From Limnohabitans sp. MORI2 (GTDB lineage Bacteria; Pseudomonadota; Gammaproteobacteria; Burkholderiales; Burkholderiaceae_C): a stretch of 64,000 nucleotides of DNA. The notes beneath the pieces were generated by a model. That model ran no database searches, was not told the DNA's origin, and was given only the letters and a program-made list of their open reading frames with translations. Location: positions 372,001 to 436,000 of the forward strand of contig NZ_AP027058.1 of NCBI RefSeq assembly GCF_027925025.1. Reading direction: 5' to 3'. Shown one piece after another: positions 26,274 through 35,140 of this stretch (its first letter is position 1; every line of letters begins with the position of its first letter). The position numbers and the translations under genes were made by a program.

Positions 26274-26995
26274 GTTCATATGAGATTCCTGTGGTGCAAG
26301 AAACCGCACTCAGTAAGTCGATGGTGTTTTCCGACATCGACATCCAGAGCCGCATGAGCACGGCGCGACCCGACGAGCTGCAGTTTGAATACACGCGTTT
26401 GATGATGGGCGTGTTGTTGTTTCAGCCGCAACCCAAACGTATCTTGATGGTGGGCTTGGGCGGCGGTTCGCTCGCCAAGTTTTGTTACAAGCATTTGCCC
26501 GACGCGCACATCACCGTGGTGGAGATCAACCCACACGTCATCGCCCTGCGTCAGAGCTTTTGCATTCCCGACGACGATGCACGGTTTCAAGTGGTGCAGA
26601 TGGATGCGGCACATTTCATGGCGCAGACCGAGCAAACTTTTGATGTGGTGTTTGTGGATGGGTTTGACCAGCACGGCATGCCCGAGCAGTTGTGCTCGCC
26701 GCAGTTTTATTCAGACTGCCGCCGCGTGCTCAATACGGGTGGCATGGCCGTGGCGAATCTGCATAGATTCCATGCGTACCGCGATGTGTATGTAGATCGC
26801 ATCGAATCTGCGTTTGACGGCGCGCTGTGGGTGGTGAATGCGCCAGGTACGACCAACTGCGTGGTGTTCGCCATGCATGGGTTTTCAAAAGACATCAGGC
26901 TCAGTTACAGCAAACACAAGCCCGAGCACATCAGTGCGGAGGCGTGGGCGCAAATTTCCCCTAGCGTGGCGAGAACGTTTTTAGCGACGCAATAA
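26270..26995 (+). CDS. Spermidine-synthase-like protein
   Basis: 241 residues, Rossmann-like methyltransferase/aminopropyltransferase fold. GLGGGSLAKF is the nucleotide-binding glycine motif, VVEINPHVI the acidic loop, and VFVDGFDQHGMP the active-site-like Asp motif. The N-terminal beta domain of true spermidine synthases is mostly absent, so it may be a methyltransferase-like relative. Start GTG 26270 overlaps the MocR gene's TGA. Confidence 0.75.
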   Translation: MSSYEIPVVQETALSKSMVFSDIDIQSRMSTARPDELQFEYTRLMMGVLLFQPQPKRILMVGLGGGSLAKFCYKHLPDAHITVVEINPHVIALRQSFCIPDDDARFQVVQMDAAHFMAQTEQTFDVVFVDGFDQHGMPEQLCSPQFYSDCRRVLNTGGMAVANLHRFHAYRDVYVDRIESAFDGALWVVNAPGTTNCVVFAMHGFSKDIRLSYSKHKPEHISAEAWAQISPSVARTFLATQ

Positions 26996-27032
26996 AGCGT
27001 CTGTCATCGTCGTCGAATTAAACTCATTCAAT

Positions 27033-28712
27033 ATGAGTATTAAAGAGTTATCTTTTGCGATCCGACGTGTGGCTATCGCGCTGTTGTGTTTAGTGGTCGT
27101 GATGTGGGTCACGCCATTGGGCATCAAGTGGTTGCTGGTGCAGCAACTCCATCACGTTTTGCACCGCGAGGTGATGGTGCAGGCTGTGCATCTGCATCCT
27201 CTGTCTTTGTCACTCAGGGTGGACGGGTTGTCTGTCAAAAACACCGATGGCAGTGAGTGGGTGGGTTGGCAGAGTCTGACGGTGGATGTGTCAGCCAAGT
27301 CTTTTCTCCAACGCGCGTTGGTGCTGGATGCCCTCACGGTACAAAGTCTGCGTGTGTCTGTGGTGCATTTAGGCCAAGGTCGCTTTGATTTTTCAGACTT
27401 GTTGCAAAGCGATTCGCAGGAACGCACAACCACCAAATTACCTCCGTTTGTTTTGCACGAGTTGACGATTCATGATGGTCGTATCCGTTTGGAGGATCGG
27501 CCCTTTGAACGCACGCACACCGTTGAGTATTTCGAATTGATGTTGCCGCTTGTCAGCAGCCTATCTGGCGAAAATGGTTTCACACTGAAGCCTGAGTTAT
27601 CGGCCGTCTTCAATGGCGCGCCTGTGCATTTGACCGGACATGTGCGACCGTTGGCTGATGCGCCTGACGGCGTGTTGGCGTTGTCGGTGGCGGCTTTTGA
27701 TCTATCAGCGTTGCAGGCGTATGTACCTCAGACCTTGCCCCTGCGTTGGGTCCGTGGCAAATGGCGTGCTGATTTGAAGCTTCAGTTCAGCGATGCACCA
27801 GATCGTTTGGCCTTGCTGCTCAATGGAACGTCGCAACTGCAAGATGTGGTGATCAACGATGTGCACGATCGTGCCTTACTGTCATTCAAAACCTTGGCCA
27901 TGTCATTGAGTCCTAGTGACGTCTTAGCGGGTCCTTTGCTGTTCAGTCAGGTGACGTTAGAGGCCCCTCAAATCGCGTGGCACATCAACCGAGACGGCAA
28001 ACCCAATTGGATGGTTGGTGAGCCACTTGCTCAGCCTGAGCAGAGCACGCCGATCAAAACAAAGTCGCCTTTGGAAATGCAAGTCGCGCAGTTCAATCTG
28101 CGTCGTGGTGTCGCGATGTTTTCAGATGGGTCTGTCAAACCGGCCGTGCAAACGCGCATCACGGACATCAACGCTGAGATGACCAACATCAGCACACAGC
28201 CGGGCGCACAAGCCGAGCTGGCGCTCAAGGCGAACTTGGGCTCTGCTGCACCGTTGCAGTTGCAGGCGCGTGTACAGCCGCTCGACCTGACGGCCTTTTT
28301 GGATGCAAAGTTGCAGGTCAGTGGTATGGATCTCATCCAGTTTTCAGGTTATGCCCAAAAATATTTGGGTTACCCGATCCACCGAGGCAAGTTGTCGATG
28401 GACGCGAGTTACCGCATCCAAGACAAACAACTGCAAGCAGACAACCACGTCGTCATTGACCATTTGACTTTGGGCGAGCCAGTGTCAAGCCCACACGCGA
28501 TTGATGCGCCGGTGTCTTTGGGGGTGTCGTTGCTCACAAACAGCAGCGGACAAATTGACATCGATTTGCCCATGTCGGGTGCGGTGGATGCGCCTGCGTT
28601 TTCGTTGGGTGGCTTGGTGGCTCAGACCATCGGCAATACGCTGGTCAAAGTCGTCACAGCGCCGGTGCGTGCCGTTGGAAGTTTGCTAGGGAGTGAGGAC
28701 AAGGAGGACTGA
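27033..28712 (+). CDS. DUF748 (AsmA-like) envelope protein
   Basis: 559 residues with one N-terminal membrane helix (about 10-32), then long beta-rich AsmA/DUF748 repeats: LSLRVDGLSVKNTDGSEWV, PPFVLHELTIHDGRIRLEDR and near the end GRLSMDASYRI-like text (GKLSMDASYRIQDKQL). Such proteins span the periplasm and several move phospholipid. Most DUF748 proteins are about twice this length, so this is a short form. It converges on the NUDIX/MBL gene with a 10-base gap. Confidence 0.78.
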   Translation: MSIKELSFAIRRVAIALLCLVVVMWVTPLGIKWLLVQQLHHVLHREVMVQAVHLHPLSLSLRVDGLSVKNTDGSEWVGWQSLTVDVSAKSFLQRALVLDALTVQSLRVSVVHLGQGRFDFSDLLQSDSQERTTTKLPPFVLHELTIHDGRIRLEDRPFERTHTVEYFELMLPLVSSLSGENGFTLKPELSAVFNGAPVHLTGHVRPLADAPDGVLALSVAAFDLSALQAYVPQTLPLRWVRGKWRADLKLQFSDAPDRLALLLNGTSQLQDVVINDVHDRALLSFKTLAMSLSPSDVLAGPLLFSQVTLEAPQIAWHINRDGKPNWMVGEPLAQPEQSTPIKTKSPLEMQVAQFNLRRGVAMFSDGSVKPAVQTRITDINAEMTNISTQPGAQAELALKANLGSAAPLQLQARVQPLDLTAFLDAKLQVSGMDLIQFSGYAQKYLGYPIHRGKLSMDASYRIQDKQLQADNHVVIDHLTLGEPVSSPHAIDAPVSLGVSLLTNSSGQIDIDLPMSGAVDAPAFSLGGLVAQTIGNTLVKVVTAPVRAVGSLLGSEDKED

Positions 28713-28722
28713 GGTCGCACCC

Positions 28723-30387
28723 TCAGCCCAACATACGAATACGCTCCACATGCGCCAGTAACGAGCGCATGGCCACGGGCCACAAACGGGGTGGCACATC
28801 GTCGTAAGCCAGCTTCACCCAATCATCCATGCTGCCCTCGGGGTGCTGCTGCATGACTTTCAAAATTTTGGCTTCGCGTTTGAGGCGGTGGGCTTTGAGG
28901 TGGTTGATGCAAGCACGCGCATCGTGCGGCGCATCCCACAAGTTGCCCAGCACATAGCCGTGTGCAGGCAGGATGAATTCAATGCGGTCTTGCTCGCATG
29001 CGGTCAACAGTTTGTCGAGCGAGTTTAAGTAGTCGTTCATGTTGCCATCGGGCGGATCAATGACGGTGGTGCTGCCGTTGAGCACATGGTCGCCGCTGAA
29101 CAACAAGCCGTCTTCTTCGAGCACCAAGCATAGGTGGTTGGCGGCATGGCCCGGTGTATGAATCACACGCAAGGTGTGCGTCACACCGTTGCCTTGCAAG
29201 ATCAAGCGCTCACCATCGTCAAGCTCGCGGTCTGGGGTGAACTGGCTGTGTGCTCGCGCAGAGGTGTGTGAGGCCAGGCCCAAAACGGGGGGCGTGTGTC
29301 CATGTTGTGCACACAGGGCTTGCAGCGGTGCTGCCCCTGGTGAGTGGTCAGGGTGCGAATGCGTGCACACGATGTAGCGGATGTTGCCGCCAGCAGCACG
29401 CCACAAGCGGTCGAGGTGTTCGGCATCTTCGGGGCCAGGGTCGATGGCCGCGTAACCAGTGTCGGGGTCGCCCACCAAATAGCTGTTGGTGCCGGGGCCG
29501 GTCATCACGCCCGGGTTGGGGGCGGTGAGGCGCTGCACGTTTTTGAGCAGCAGCACGGGTTGGTCACTCACCCAATCCAGGTGATGCAGCATTTGTCCAT
29601 CGGGGCAGGTGAGGGCGAGTTCACCAAATGGCCCCTCGTGCTCCATATAACGTTCTTCTTTACCGCCCAACCAACCTGCACGCGGACAGCTGGTGAACCA
29701 AGGTTGTTCGCTGGCGCAGTCCGCCAACACGCTGTCGACCGTGGCGTAGCATTGCATGCGCTCTAGGGTTTTGATGGTGGGGTAGATGATGAAGAAGTCG
29801 CCTTGGGCGTGGCGGCTCAGCGCTTCCGCAGGGCGTATCCACTCGGGTGCGAATTGTTCTTTCTCATCGGCCACGGGTGTTTGCGCGTCGGGCATGCGGG
29901 CTACCAAAAACGGCACATCAAAGCGACGAGGCAGGTCGCGGTCGGTGATCCAGTGGGCCAGCACAAACACTTCGTCAGCCGCGAGCGTTAGGCCGCGTGC
30001 TGCACACTGCTGGGCGAAATCGCCGCCGGAGGCTTTGCGGTCAAGCGCGGCAATGTCAGCCGCATTGGCCATTTGGCCGTTGGCGTGGCGGGCCAGCAAG
30101 ATGCCAAGTTCTTCAAAGCTTTCGCGAATGGCGGCAATGGCTTGCGTGAGGTGCAAGTCACTTTGCGTAGCGCGGCGTTTGGCATGAGCGTGGGCCTGTG
30201 CATCCGCTGCGTCAATGCCACCGCCCGGGAACACATACGCGCCCGGTGCGAAGCTGGCCGTCATGGAGCGGCGGGTCATGAGCACTTCTAGGCCTTGCGG
30301 GCCATCGCGCAACAGCAGCACGGTCGCTGCTGACAGCAGGCGCGCAGGTTCTTTGTGAGGATGAAGGAGTTGGGTAGATCTAACCAT
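28723..30387 (-). CDS. NUDIX hydrolase / metallo-beta-lactamase-fold fusion
   Basis: 554 residues, two enzyme domains. Residues about 15-125 form a NUDIX domain: PGGGIDAADA and AIRESFEELGILL give the NUDIX box, although the spacing between its halves is longer than the classic 23 residues. Residues about 285-550 are a metallo-beta-lactamase fold of the LACTB2/glyoxalase II kind: CTHSHPDHSPGAAPL, HTPGHAANHLC, LFSGDHVL and LPAHGYVLG. Start ATG 30387. The substrate of each half is unknown. Confidence 0.85.
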   Translation of the reverse strand: MVRSTQLLHPHKEPARLLSAATVLLLRDGPQGLEVLMTRRSMTASFAPGAYVFPGGGIDAADAQAHAHAKRRATQSDLHLTQAIAAIRESFEELGILLARHANGQMANAADIAALDRKASGGDFAQQCAARGLTLAADEVFVLAHWITDRDLPRRFDVPFLVARMPDAQTPVADEKEQFAPEWIRPAEALSRHAQGDFFIIYPTIKTLERMQCYATVDSVLADCASEQPWFTSCPRAGWLGGKEERYMEHEGPFGELALTCPDGQMLHHLDWVSDQPVLLLKNVQRLTAPNPGVMTGPGTNSYLVGDPDTGYAAIDPGPEDAEHLDRLWRAAGGNIRYIVCTHSHPDHSPGAAPLQALCAQHGHTPPVLGLASHTSARAHSQFTPDRELDDGERLILQGNGVTHTLRVIHTPGHAANHLCLVLEEDGLLFSGDHVLNGSTTVIDPPDGNMNDYLNSLDKLLTACEQDRIEFILPAHGYVLGNLWDAPHDARACINHLKAHRLKREAKILKVMQQHPEGSMDDWVKLAYDDVPPRLWPVAMRSLLAHVERIRMLG

Positions 30388-30519
30388 TCGTGCATTATGA
30401 AGAAGCCAATTCGTTAAATCTTTTGATTACCGAGTATTTACCCTTGCGTAAAAGCCGTATGAAAGTTGGCCGTGTTCGCTATAACAATTTGCCCAAGACA
30501 ACCATAAGGAGTGATTCAC

Positions 30520-31500
30520 ATGCAAAGACGCACTTTCAAAGCTGCCATCGGTTTGGCGCTGACGTTGACCGCACTTGCGATGCCACAGTGGGCCCATGCG
30601 CAAGCATGGCCAAGCAAGCAGCCCATCAAGATGGTGGCCGTGTTTCCGCCCGGTGGTTCGGTGGACCAAGTGGCTCGCATTTTGGGGCAGCAACTCAGCA
30701 CGCAAATTGGTCAAAGTGTGATTGTGGAAAACCGTGGCGGTGCATCGGGTGCTATTGGTACGGCTGCTGTGGCGCAGTCTGCACCTGATGGGTATACCTT
30801 TGCCGTGGTGTTTGACACCCACGGTGTGAACCCCGCGCTCAATCCCAACTTGCCTTACGACAGCAAAAAAGATTTGGTGCCTTTGGTGTTGGTAGGCACA
30901 TCGCCCATGGTGTTGGCGACGCACGTGAACTCTGAATACAAAACCTTCAAAGACGTGGTGGACGCTGCCAAGGCTAAGAAGAACGTGGGTTTTGGCTCCA
31001 TCGGTAACGGTAGCTTGGGCCACTTGGCCATGGCCTTGCTGGGCAAGGATGCCAATTTGGAATGGACACACATTCCCTACAAAGGCGGTGGCCCCTTGAT
31101 GAGCGATGCCATCTCAGGCCACGTGCCTTTGTCCATCGCTTCCGTCTTTGTGACCAAGCCCCACATCGACAGCGGTCGCATGCGCCCATTGGCCGTGACC
31201 ACCAGCAAACGTGCCGCTGATTTGCCGAACGTGCCCACCATTGCCGAAAATGGCTACCCCGGCTTTGAGGCCCCTGCTTGGTGGGCTGTGTTGGCTCCCG
31301 CCAAAACACCGGCTGATGTGGTCAAGCGTATGAATGAAGAGCTCAACAAAGCGCTCAAGAACCCCGAAGTAGCTAAGAAGCTCGACGCGCAAGGCATTGA
31401 CATCATGGGCGGCACAACAGCACAAGCAGCGGCATTCATTGACAAGCAAATGAACATTTGGTCCAAAGTAGTCAAAGACAACGGCATCAAGGCGGATTAA
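30520..31500 (+). CDS. Bug-family tripartite tricarboxylate transporter receptor
   Basis: Periplasmic solute receptor, 326 residues, with a signal peptide ending at AHA (27). Bug traits: WPSKQPIKMVAVFPPGGSVD, FVENRGGASG-like text (VENRGGASGAIGTAAVAQS), and GGGPLMSDAISGHV. ATG 30520 is favoured over GTG 30511 since AAGGAG lies 8 bases before it. No TctA/TctB membrane genes are nearby, as is common for the expanded Bug families of Burkholderiales, so it is an orphan receptor. Confidence 0.92.
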   Translation: MQRRTFKAAIGLALTLTALAMPQWAHAQAWPSKQPIKMVAVFPPGGSVDQVARILGQQLSTQIGQSVIVENRGGASGAIGTAAVAQSAPDGYTFAVVFDTHGVNPALNPNLPYDSKKDLVPLVLVGTSPMVLATHVNSEYKTFKDVVDAAKAKKNVGFGSIGNGSLGHLAMALLGKDANLEWTHIPYKGGGPLMSDAISGHVPLSIASVFVTKPHIDSGRMRPLAVTTSKRAADLPNVPTIAENGYPGFEAPAWWAVLAPAKTPADVVKRMNEELNKALKNPEVAKKLDAQGIDIMGGTTAQAAAFIDKQMNIWSKVVKDNGIKAD

Positions 31501-31521
31501 CTTTTAATCGCGCCCTCCAAC

Positions 31522-31551
31522 AAATAGGCCACCCAATTGGGTGGCCTATTT
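31522..31551. terminator. Bidirectional terminator after the Bug receptor gene
   Basis: A perfect 13-bp stem, AAATAGGCCACCC (31522-31534) with its complement (31539-31551), loop AATT. The A/T ends supply short T runs in both directions. It lies between convergent genes ending at 31500 and 31556. Confidence 0.85.
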
Positions 31552-31555
31552 ACAT

Positions 31556-32113
31556 TCAGCGAGGGGGTTCGCCGTCGGGCGTAATTTGGAAGGCGCCTAA
31601 AAAGCGCGCCACCATGTTGTAGGCCGAGATGGCGATGGTGAGCTCCACCAGTTCGGTGGTGGTGAAGCGTGTTTGCATGGCGGCAAACAGCGCATCTTCA
31701 ATTTTGGCATTGACTGTGAGTTGTGCGGCGTATTGCACCACCAAGCGTTCAATTTCGCCCAAGTCTGCATCGGTCACGGGCTGGCGAGCGTCGCCTTGCA
31801 CCACGCGGTTCAAAGCGTCTAGCTCGGCTTGTGTGCCACCTGCTGTCAAAAAATCGGGTGCGTGGTGGTGGTATTCGTACTTGGCATCGGTCAACAGCGC
31901 CACGGTGCAAATGCCCAATTCGCAGAGCTTGCGGCTGGTGGGTAGACCCGTGCGCACATTCTTCATGTACACGTTCCAGCCACGTGCCACTGGCTCACTC
32001 CACAGCAGGGCTCGGTCGAGGTTGATCAGCTCACCGCCACGGCGGGCCAAGATGGCGTCGACCAAGTCTTGAGGTTGGTGTTTTTGTTCGGGGGTCCAAG
32101 CTGGAATGCGCAT
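31556..32113 (-). CDS. Carboxymuconolactone decarboxylase/AhpD-like protein
   Basis: 185-residue all-helical protein of the CMD/AhpD superfamily. The core region CELGICTVALLTDAKYEYHHH matches the family, with EYHHH in place of the CxxC of AhpD peroxidase partners, so it is not a thiol AhpD. The C-terminal TTELVELTIAISAYNMVARFL is also typical. Similar proteins are annotated as 4-carboxymuconolactone decarboxylase-like; substrate unknown. Confidence 0.82.
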   Translation of the reverse strand: MRIPAWTPEQKHQPQDLVDAILARRGGELINLDRALLWSEPVARGWNVYMKNVRTGLPTSRKLCELGICTVALLTDAKYEYHHHAPDFLTAGGTQAELDALNRVVQGDARQPVTDADLGEIERLVVQYAAQLTVNAKIEDALFAAMQTRFTTTELVELTIAISAYNMVARFLGAFQITPDGEPPR

Positions 32114-32266
32114 GTGAAACAGAGGTTGATTAACAAAGGGCCTGCAGGATAAACGCTAGCGCGCTCAAGAGCTGACCTTTGAGCGACAGCCTTTGCGTAG
32201 CCAAGGGGAATGCCAAGGCTCGCAAGCGCGTGTCGCGTGGTGTGCATCGTGGCCGATAATCAGCCC

Positions 32267-33124
32267 ATGCGAATTCGCTTCACCAAAATGCAGGGCGCCG
32301 GCAACGACTTCGTGGTCTTGGACGAGACCACGGAGCGCTTGCACCTCACGCCCGCTCACTACCGCTTTCTGGCCGACCGCCACTTTGGCGTGGGCGCAGA
32401 CCAAATTCTCACTGTGCGCCCCGCGCCGCAGCCTGACGTGGACTTTGAATACGTCATCCACAACGCCGATGGCGGCGAGGTGGAGCAGTGCGGCAATGGC
32501 TCACGCTGCTTTGTGCGCTTTGTGCGCGAACAGGGCCTGACCGACAAAACCACGGTGCGCGTCAAAGTGCATGGCGGTGTCATCACCTTGCAAGAGATGT
32601 CCGATGGTCAAGTGACGGTCGACATGGGGGCGCCCGTGTTTGATTTGCCACTAGTGCCCTTTGCACCCAAATACGCCGTGGCAATTAACGACACGCAATG
32701 GCAATTGCAACTGGGCAATGGTGACTCACCCAAAGTGGGCGTGGTGTCTATGGGTAACCCACATGCCGTGCAAGTGGTGGACGATGTGGACACTGCCCTC
32801 GTGTTGGAGCAAGGCCCTCTCATTGAAAACCATGCGGCTTTTCCTAAGCGCGTGAACGCGGGTTTCATGCAAGTGCTCAATCGCGGTGCCGTGCGCTTGC
32901 GCGTGTTTGAGCGCGGCGCTGGCGAAACCCTGGCTTGCGGCACAGGTGCATGTGCGGCGGTCGTCACCGGCATTCGCTGGGGCTTGCTTGATTCACGCGT
33001 GACGGTGCAAACCCACGGCGGCACACTCACCATTGAATGGCAGGGCGGCGACACATCTGTGCGCATGACTGGCCCTGCCACCACCGTCTTTCAAGGCGAA
33101 ATCACTCTTCCAGACACTTTATGA
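32267..33124 (+). CDS. dapF: Diaminopimelate epimerase
   Basis: Converts LL- to meso-diaminopimelate for lysine and peptidoglycan. 285 residues. Both catalytic Cys motifs are present: EQCGNGSRC and LACGTGACA. Start ATG 32267 ([19 protein letters not shown]) is the family start; a further upstream ATG at 32210 is a chance extension. Overlaps the DUF484 gene by 4 bases (ATGA). The dapF-DUF484-xerC order is classic in proteobacteria. Confidence 0.96.
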   Translation: MRIRFTKMQGAGNDFVVLDETTERLHLTPAHYRFLADRHFGVGADQILTVRPAPQPDVDFEYVIHNADGGEVEQCGNGSRCFVRFVREQGLTDKTTVRVKVHGGVITLQEMSDGQVTVDMGAPVFDLPLVPFAPKYAVAINDTQWQLQLGNGDSPKVGVVSMGNPHAVQVVDDVDTALVLEQGPLIENHAAFPKRVNAGFMQVLNRGAVRLRVFERGAGETLACGTGACAAVVTGIRWGLLDSRVTVQTHGGTLTIEWQGGDTSVRMTGPATTVFQGEITLPDTL

Positions 33125-33825
33125 CCCACGCTGCTATGAACCCCATCACCGAAGACGACATTGCCAATTTCCTGGTGCATACGCCTGATTTTTTTGAGCG
33201 CCATGCCGAGCTGTTGTCAGCCGTCAAACTGACCAGCCCACACAGCCATCGTGCGGTGAGCTTGCAAGAGCGTCAAGCCGAAATGATGCGCGAAAAAATT
33301 CGCGTGCTCGAGCTGCGCATGATGGACATGATGCGCCACGGCACAGAAAACGAGGTGCTGATCGAGCGCATGCAACGCTGGGTCAAAACCTTGCTGATGA
33401 CCAGCAATGCGCGCGATTTGCCGCACACCATTGCCGATCACATTCAACACGACTTCATGGTCCCGCAAGTGGCCATCAAGGTGTGGGGCGTGGGCGAGTC
33501 ATTTCAAATTGAGCCTTTCGCACAAGGCGCGACAGATGCCATCAAAGAATTTGCTGCCACATTGGCCACACCCTATGTGGGCATCAACCACAACTTCGAT
33601 GCGGTGCAGTGGTTGGCTGAGCCTGAGGCCGCGCAGTCGGTGGCCATCATCGCTTTGCGCGCCACACGCCCTGAGGACACGCCACAAACTGCCGCCGCAC
33701 AACCCGTGATTGGCTTGTTGGTGTTGGCCTCGCCCGACCCACAGCGCTACTACGAAGGCATGGGTACCACCATCATCGAGCGCATGGGTGACTTGGCCAG
33801 CGCAGCGCTCTCACATCTCCGTTAA
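33121..33825 (+). CDS. DUF484-family protein
   Basis: 234 residues with the DUF484 opening [20 protein letters not shown] and a GAF-like remainder. Start ATG 33121 in an ATGA overlap with dapF; ATG 33136 is the alternative. Function is not known; it is nearly always found between dapF and xerC. Confidence 0.9.
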   Translation: MTHAAMNPITEDDIANFLVHTPDFFERHAELLSAVKLTSPHSHRAVSLQERQAEMMREKIRVLELRMMDMMRHGTENEVLIERMQRWVKTLLMTSNARDLPHTIADHIQHDFMVPQVAIKVWGVGESFQIEPFAQGATDAIKEFAATLATPYVGINHNFDAVQWLAEPEAAQSVAIIALRATRPEDTPQTAAAQPVIGLLVLASPDPQRYYEGMGTTIIERMGDLASAALSHLR

Positions 33826-33845
33826 AAACTACGCATTCAAAGCAC

Positions 33846-34772
33846 ATGGACCTGGTCGCCCGCTACCTCGACCACGTTCGCTTTGAAAAGCGCTTGGCTG
33901 AGCGTACCGTCACGCTCTACAGCCTCGACCTAGAAAAACTCACCGACTACGCAGACCAAGCCAATGTGGCACTCGAAGCGGTGCAAAGTACACACATCCG
34001 TCGTTGGGTGGCACAGATGCACAGCGGTGGCCGCAGCGGACGCGGCATTGCGCTCATCCTCTCGGGCTGGCGAGGTTTTTATGTGTGGCTCGGCCGTCAA
34101 GGCTTGGTCAGTAGTAACCCCGTGCAAGATGTGCGTGCGCCTAAAGCCCCAAAGCCTTTGCCCAAAGCACTGAGCGTGGACGATGCTGTGCAATTAGCCG
34201 AATACAAAACGCCATATGACGCAAGCGATCCTTGGCTAGACTGCCGCGACGCTGCACTGGTGGAACTGCTGTACGGCTGTGGCCTGCGCGTGGGCGAATT
34301 GGTTGGCTTAGATGTGCAAGCGGGCGCACAAGCCAAAGGCTGGATCGATTTTGAAGGCGGCGAAGCCCACGTACTGGGTAAAGGCAGCAAACGCCGCAGC
34401 GTGCCTGTGGGTGGCAAAGCTTTAGAAGCCATGCAAGCTTGGATAGCCGTGCGCGAGCAAGGCCTAACCCCCGCCACTGCCGAACAAACCGCGATGTTCA
34501 TTGGTCGCAACGGCACGCGCCTGACCGCGCAAGCTGTGTGGCAGCGCTTGCGTCAGCGCAGCTTGAAAGCGGGGTTGTCTACGCCCGTGCATCCGCACAT
34601 GCTGCGTCACTCATTTGCCAGCCATGTGCTGCAGTCCAGCCAAGATTTGCGCGGGGTGCAAGAGTTGCTGGGCCACGCCAACATCACCACCACGCAGGTG
34701 TATACGCGGTTGGATTTTCAGCATTTGGCCAAAGCGTATGACGCGGCGCACCCGAGGGCGCGTAAAAAATAA
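33846..34772 (+). CDS. xerC: Tyrosine recombinase XerC
   Basis: Site-specific recombinase that resolves chromosome dimers at dif with XerD. 308 residues. Catalytic residues: Arg in YGCGLRVGEL, Lys in GKGSKRR, His-x2-Arg in HPHMLRHSFASH, His in LGHANITTT and Tyr in QVYTRL. Position after DUF484 supports XerC over XerD. The stop abuts a small convergent gene on the other strand. Confidence 0.95.
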   Translation: MDLVARYLDHVRFEKRLAERTVTLYSLDLEKLTDYADQANVALEAVQSTHIRRWVAQMHSGGRSGRGIALILSGWRGFYVWLGRQGLVSSNPVQDVRAPKAPKPLPKALSVDDAVQLAEYKTPYDASDPWLDCRDAALVELLYGCGLRVGELVGLDVQAGAQAKGWIDFEGGEAHVLGKGSKRRSVPVGGKALEAMQAWIAVREQGLTPATAEQTAMFIGRNGTRLTAQAVWQRLRQRSLKAGLSTPVHPHMLRHSFASHVLQSSQDLRGVQELLGHANITTTQVYTRLDFQHLAKAYDAAHPRARKK

Positions 34773-35006
34773 TCAAGGGTTTGGATGGCTTGGCGCTTCC
34801 CAATCTGCTGGGATCCAAAGCAAATCGGCGGCGTTGGCTTTGATGCGCTGACGCGTGTTGCCCACAAATGCCCAATCAACCATGAGTGCGCTGAGCTGAA
34901 ACCTCAAAAGTCTTGGCTCTGCCCACGTTGAGCGGGTCACCAGACAAAGTTGTCCATCTTCTGGCCGGATGCAACTGATGGAAAGCCAGCCATTTTCTTT
35001 GCTCAA
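34773..35006 (-). CDS. Small hypothetical protein
   Basis: About 77 residues from TTG 35006 (LSKENGWLSISCIRPEDGQLC), ending in AADLLWIPADWEAPSHPNP. Codon use and composition look protein-like, but there is no strong ribosome site, no ATG before the conserved-looking part, and no family I recognise. The frame stays open to 35132. It ends exactly where xerC ends. Confidence 0.4.
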   Translation of the reverse strand: MSKENGWLSISCIRPEDGQLCLVTRSTWAEPRLLRFQLSALMVDWAFVGNTRQRIKANAADLLWIPADWEAPSHPNP

Positions 35007-35140
35007 ACCGCGCTCACTGTGATTTTTGAATGAGGGATGACTGTAAAAGTGACAGATTTTTAAAAGTAATTTGCGATCAATATATTTTTGAGTTTCGATC
35101 AATGAGGCAAGCGGCCATCTCTGCCGCGACAATCAAAGCA

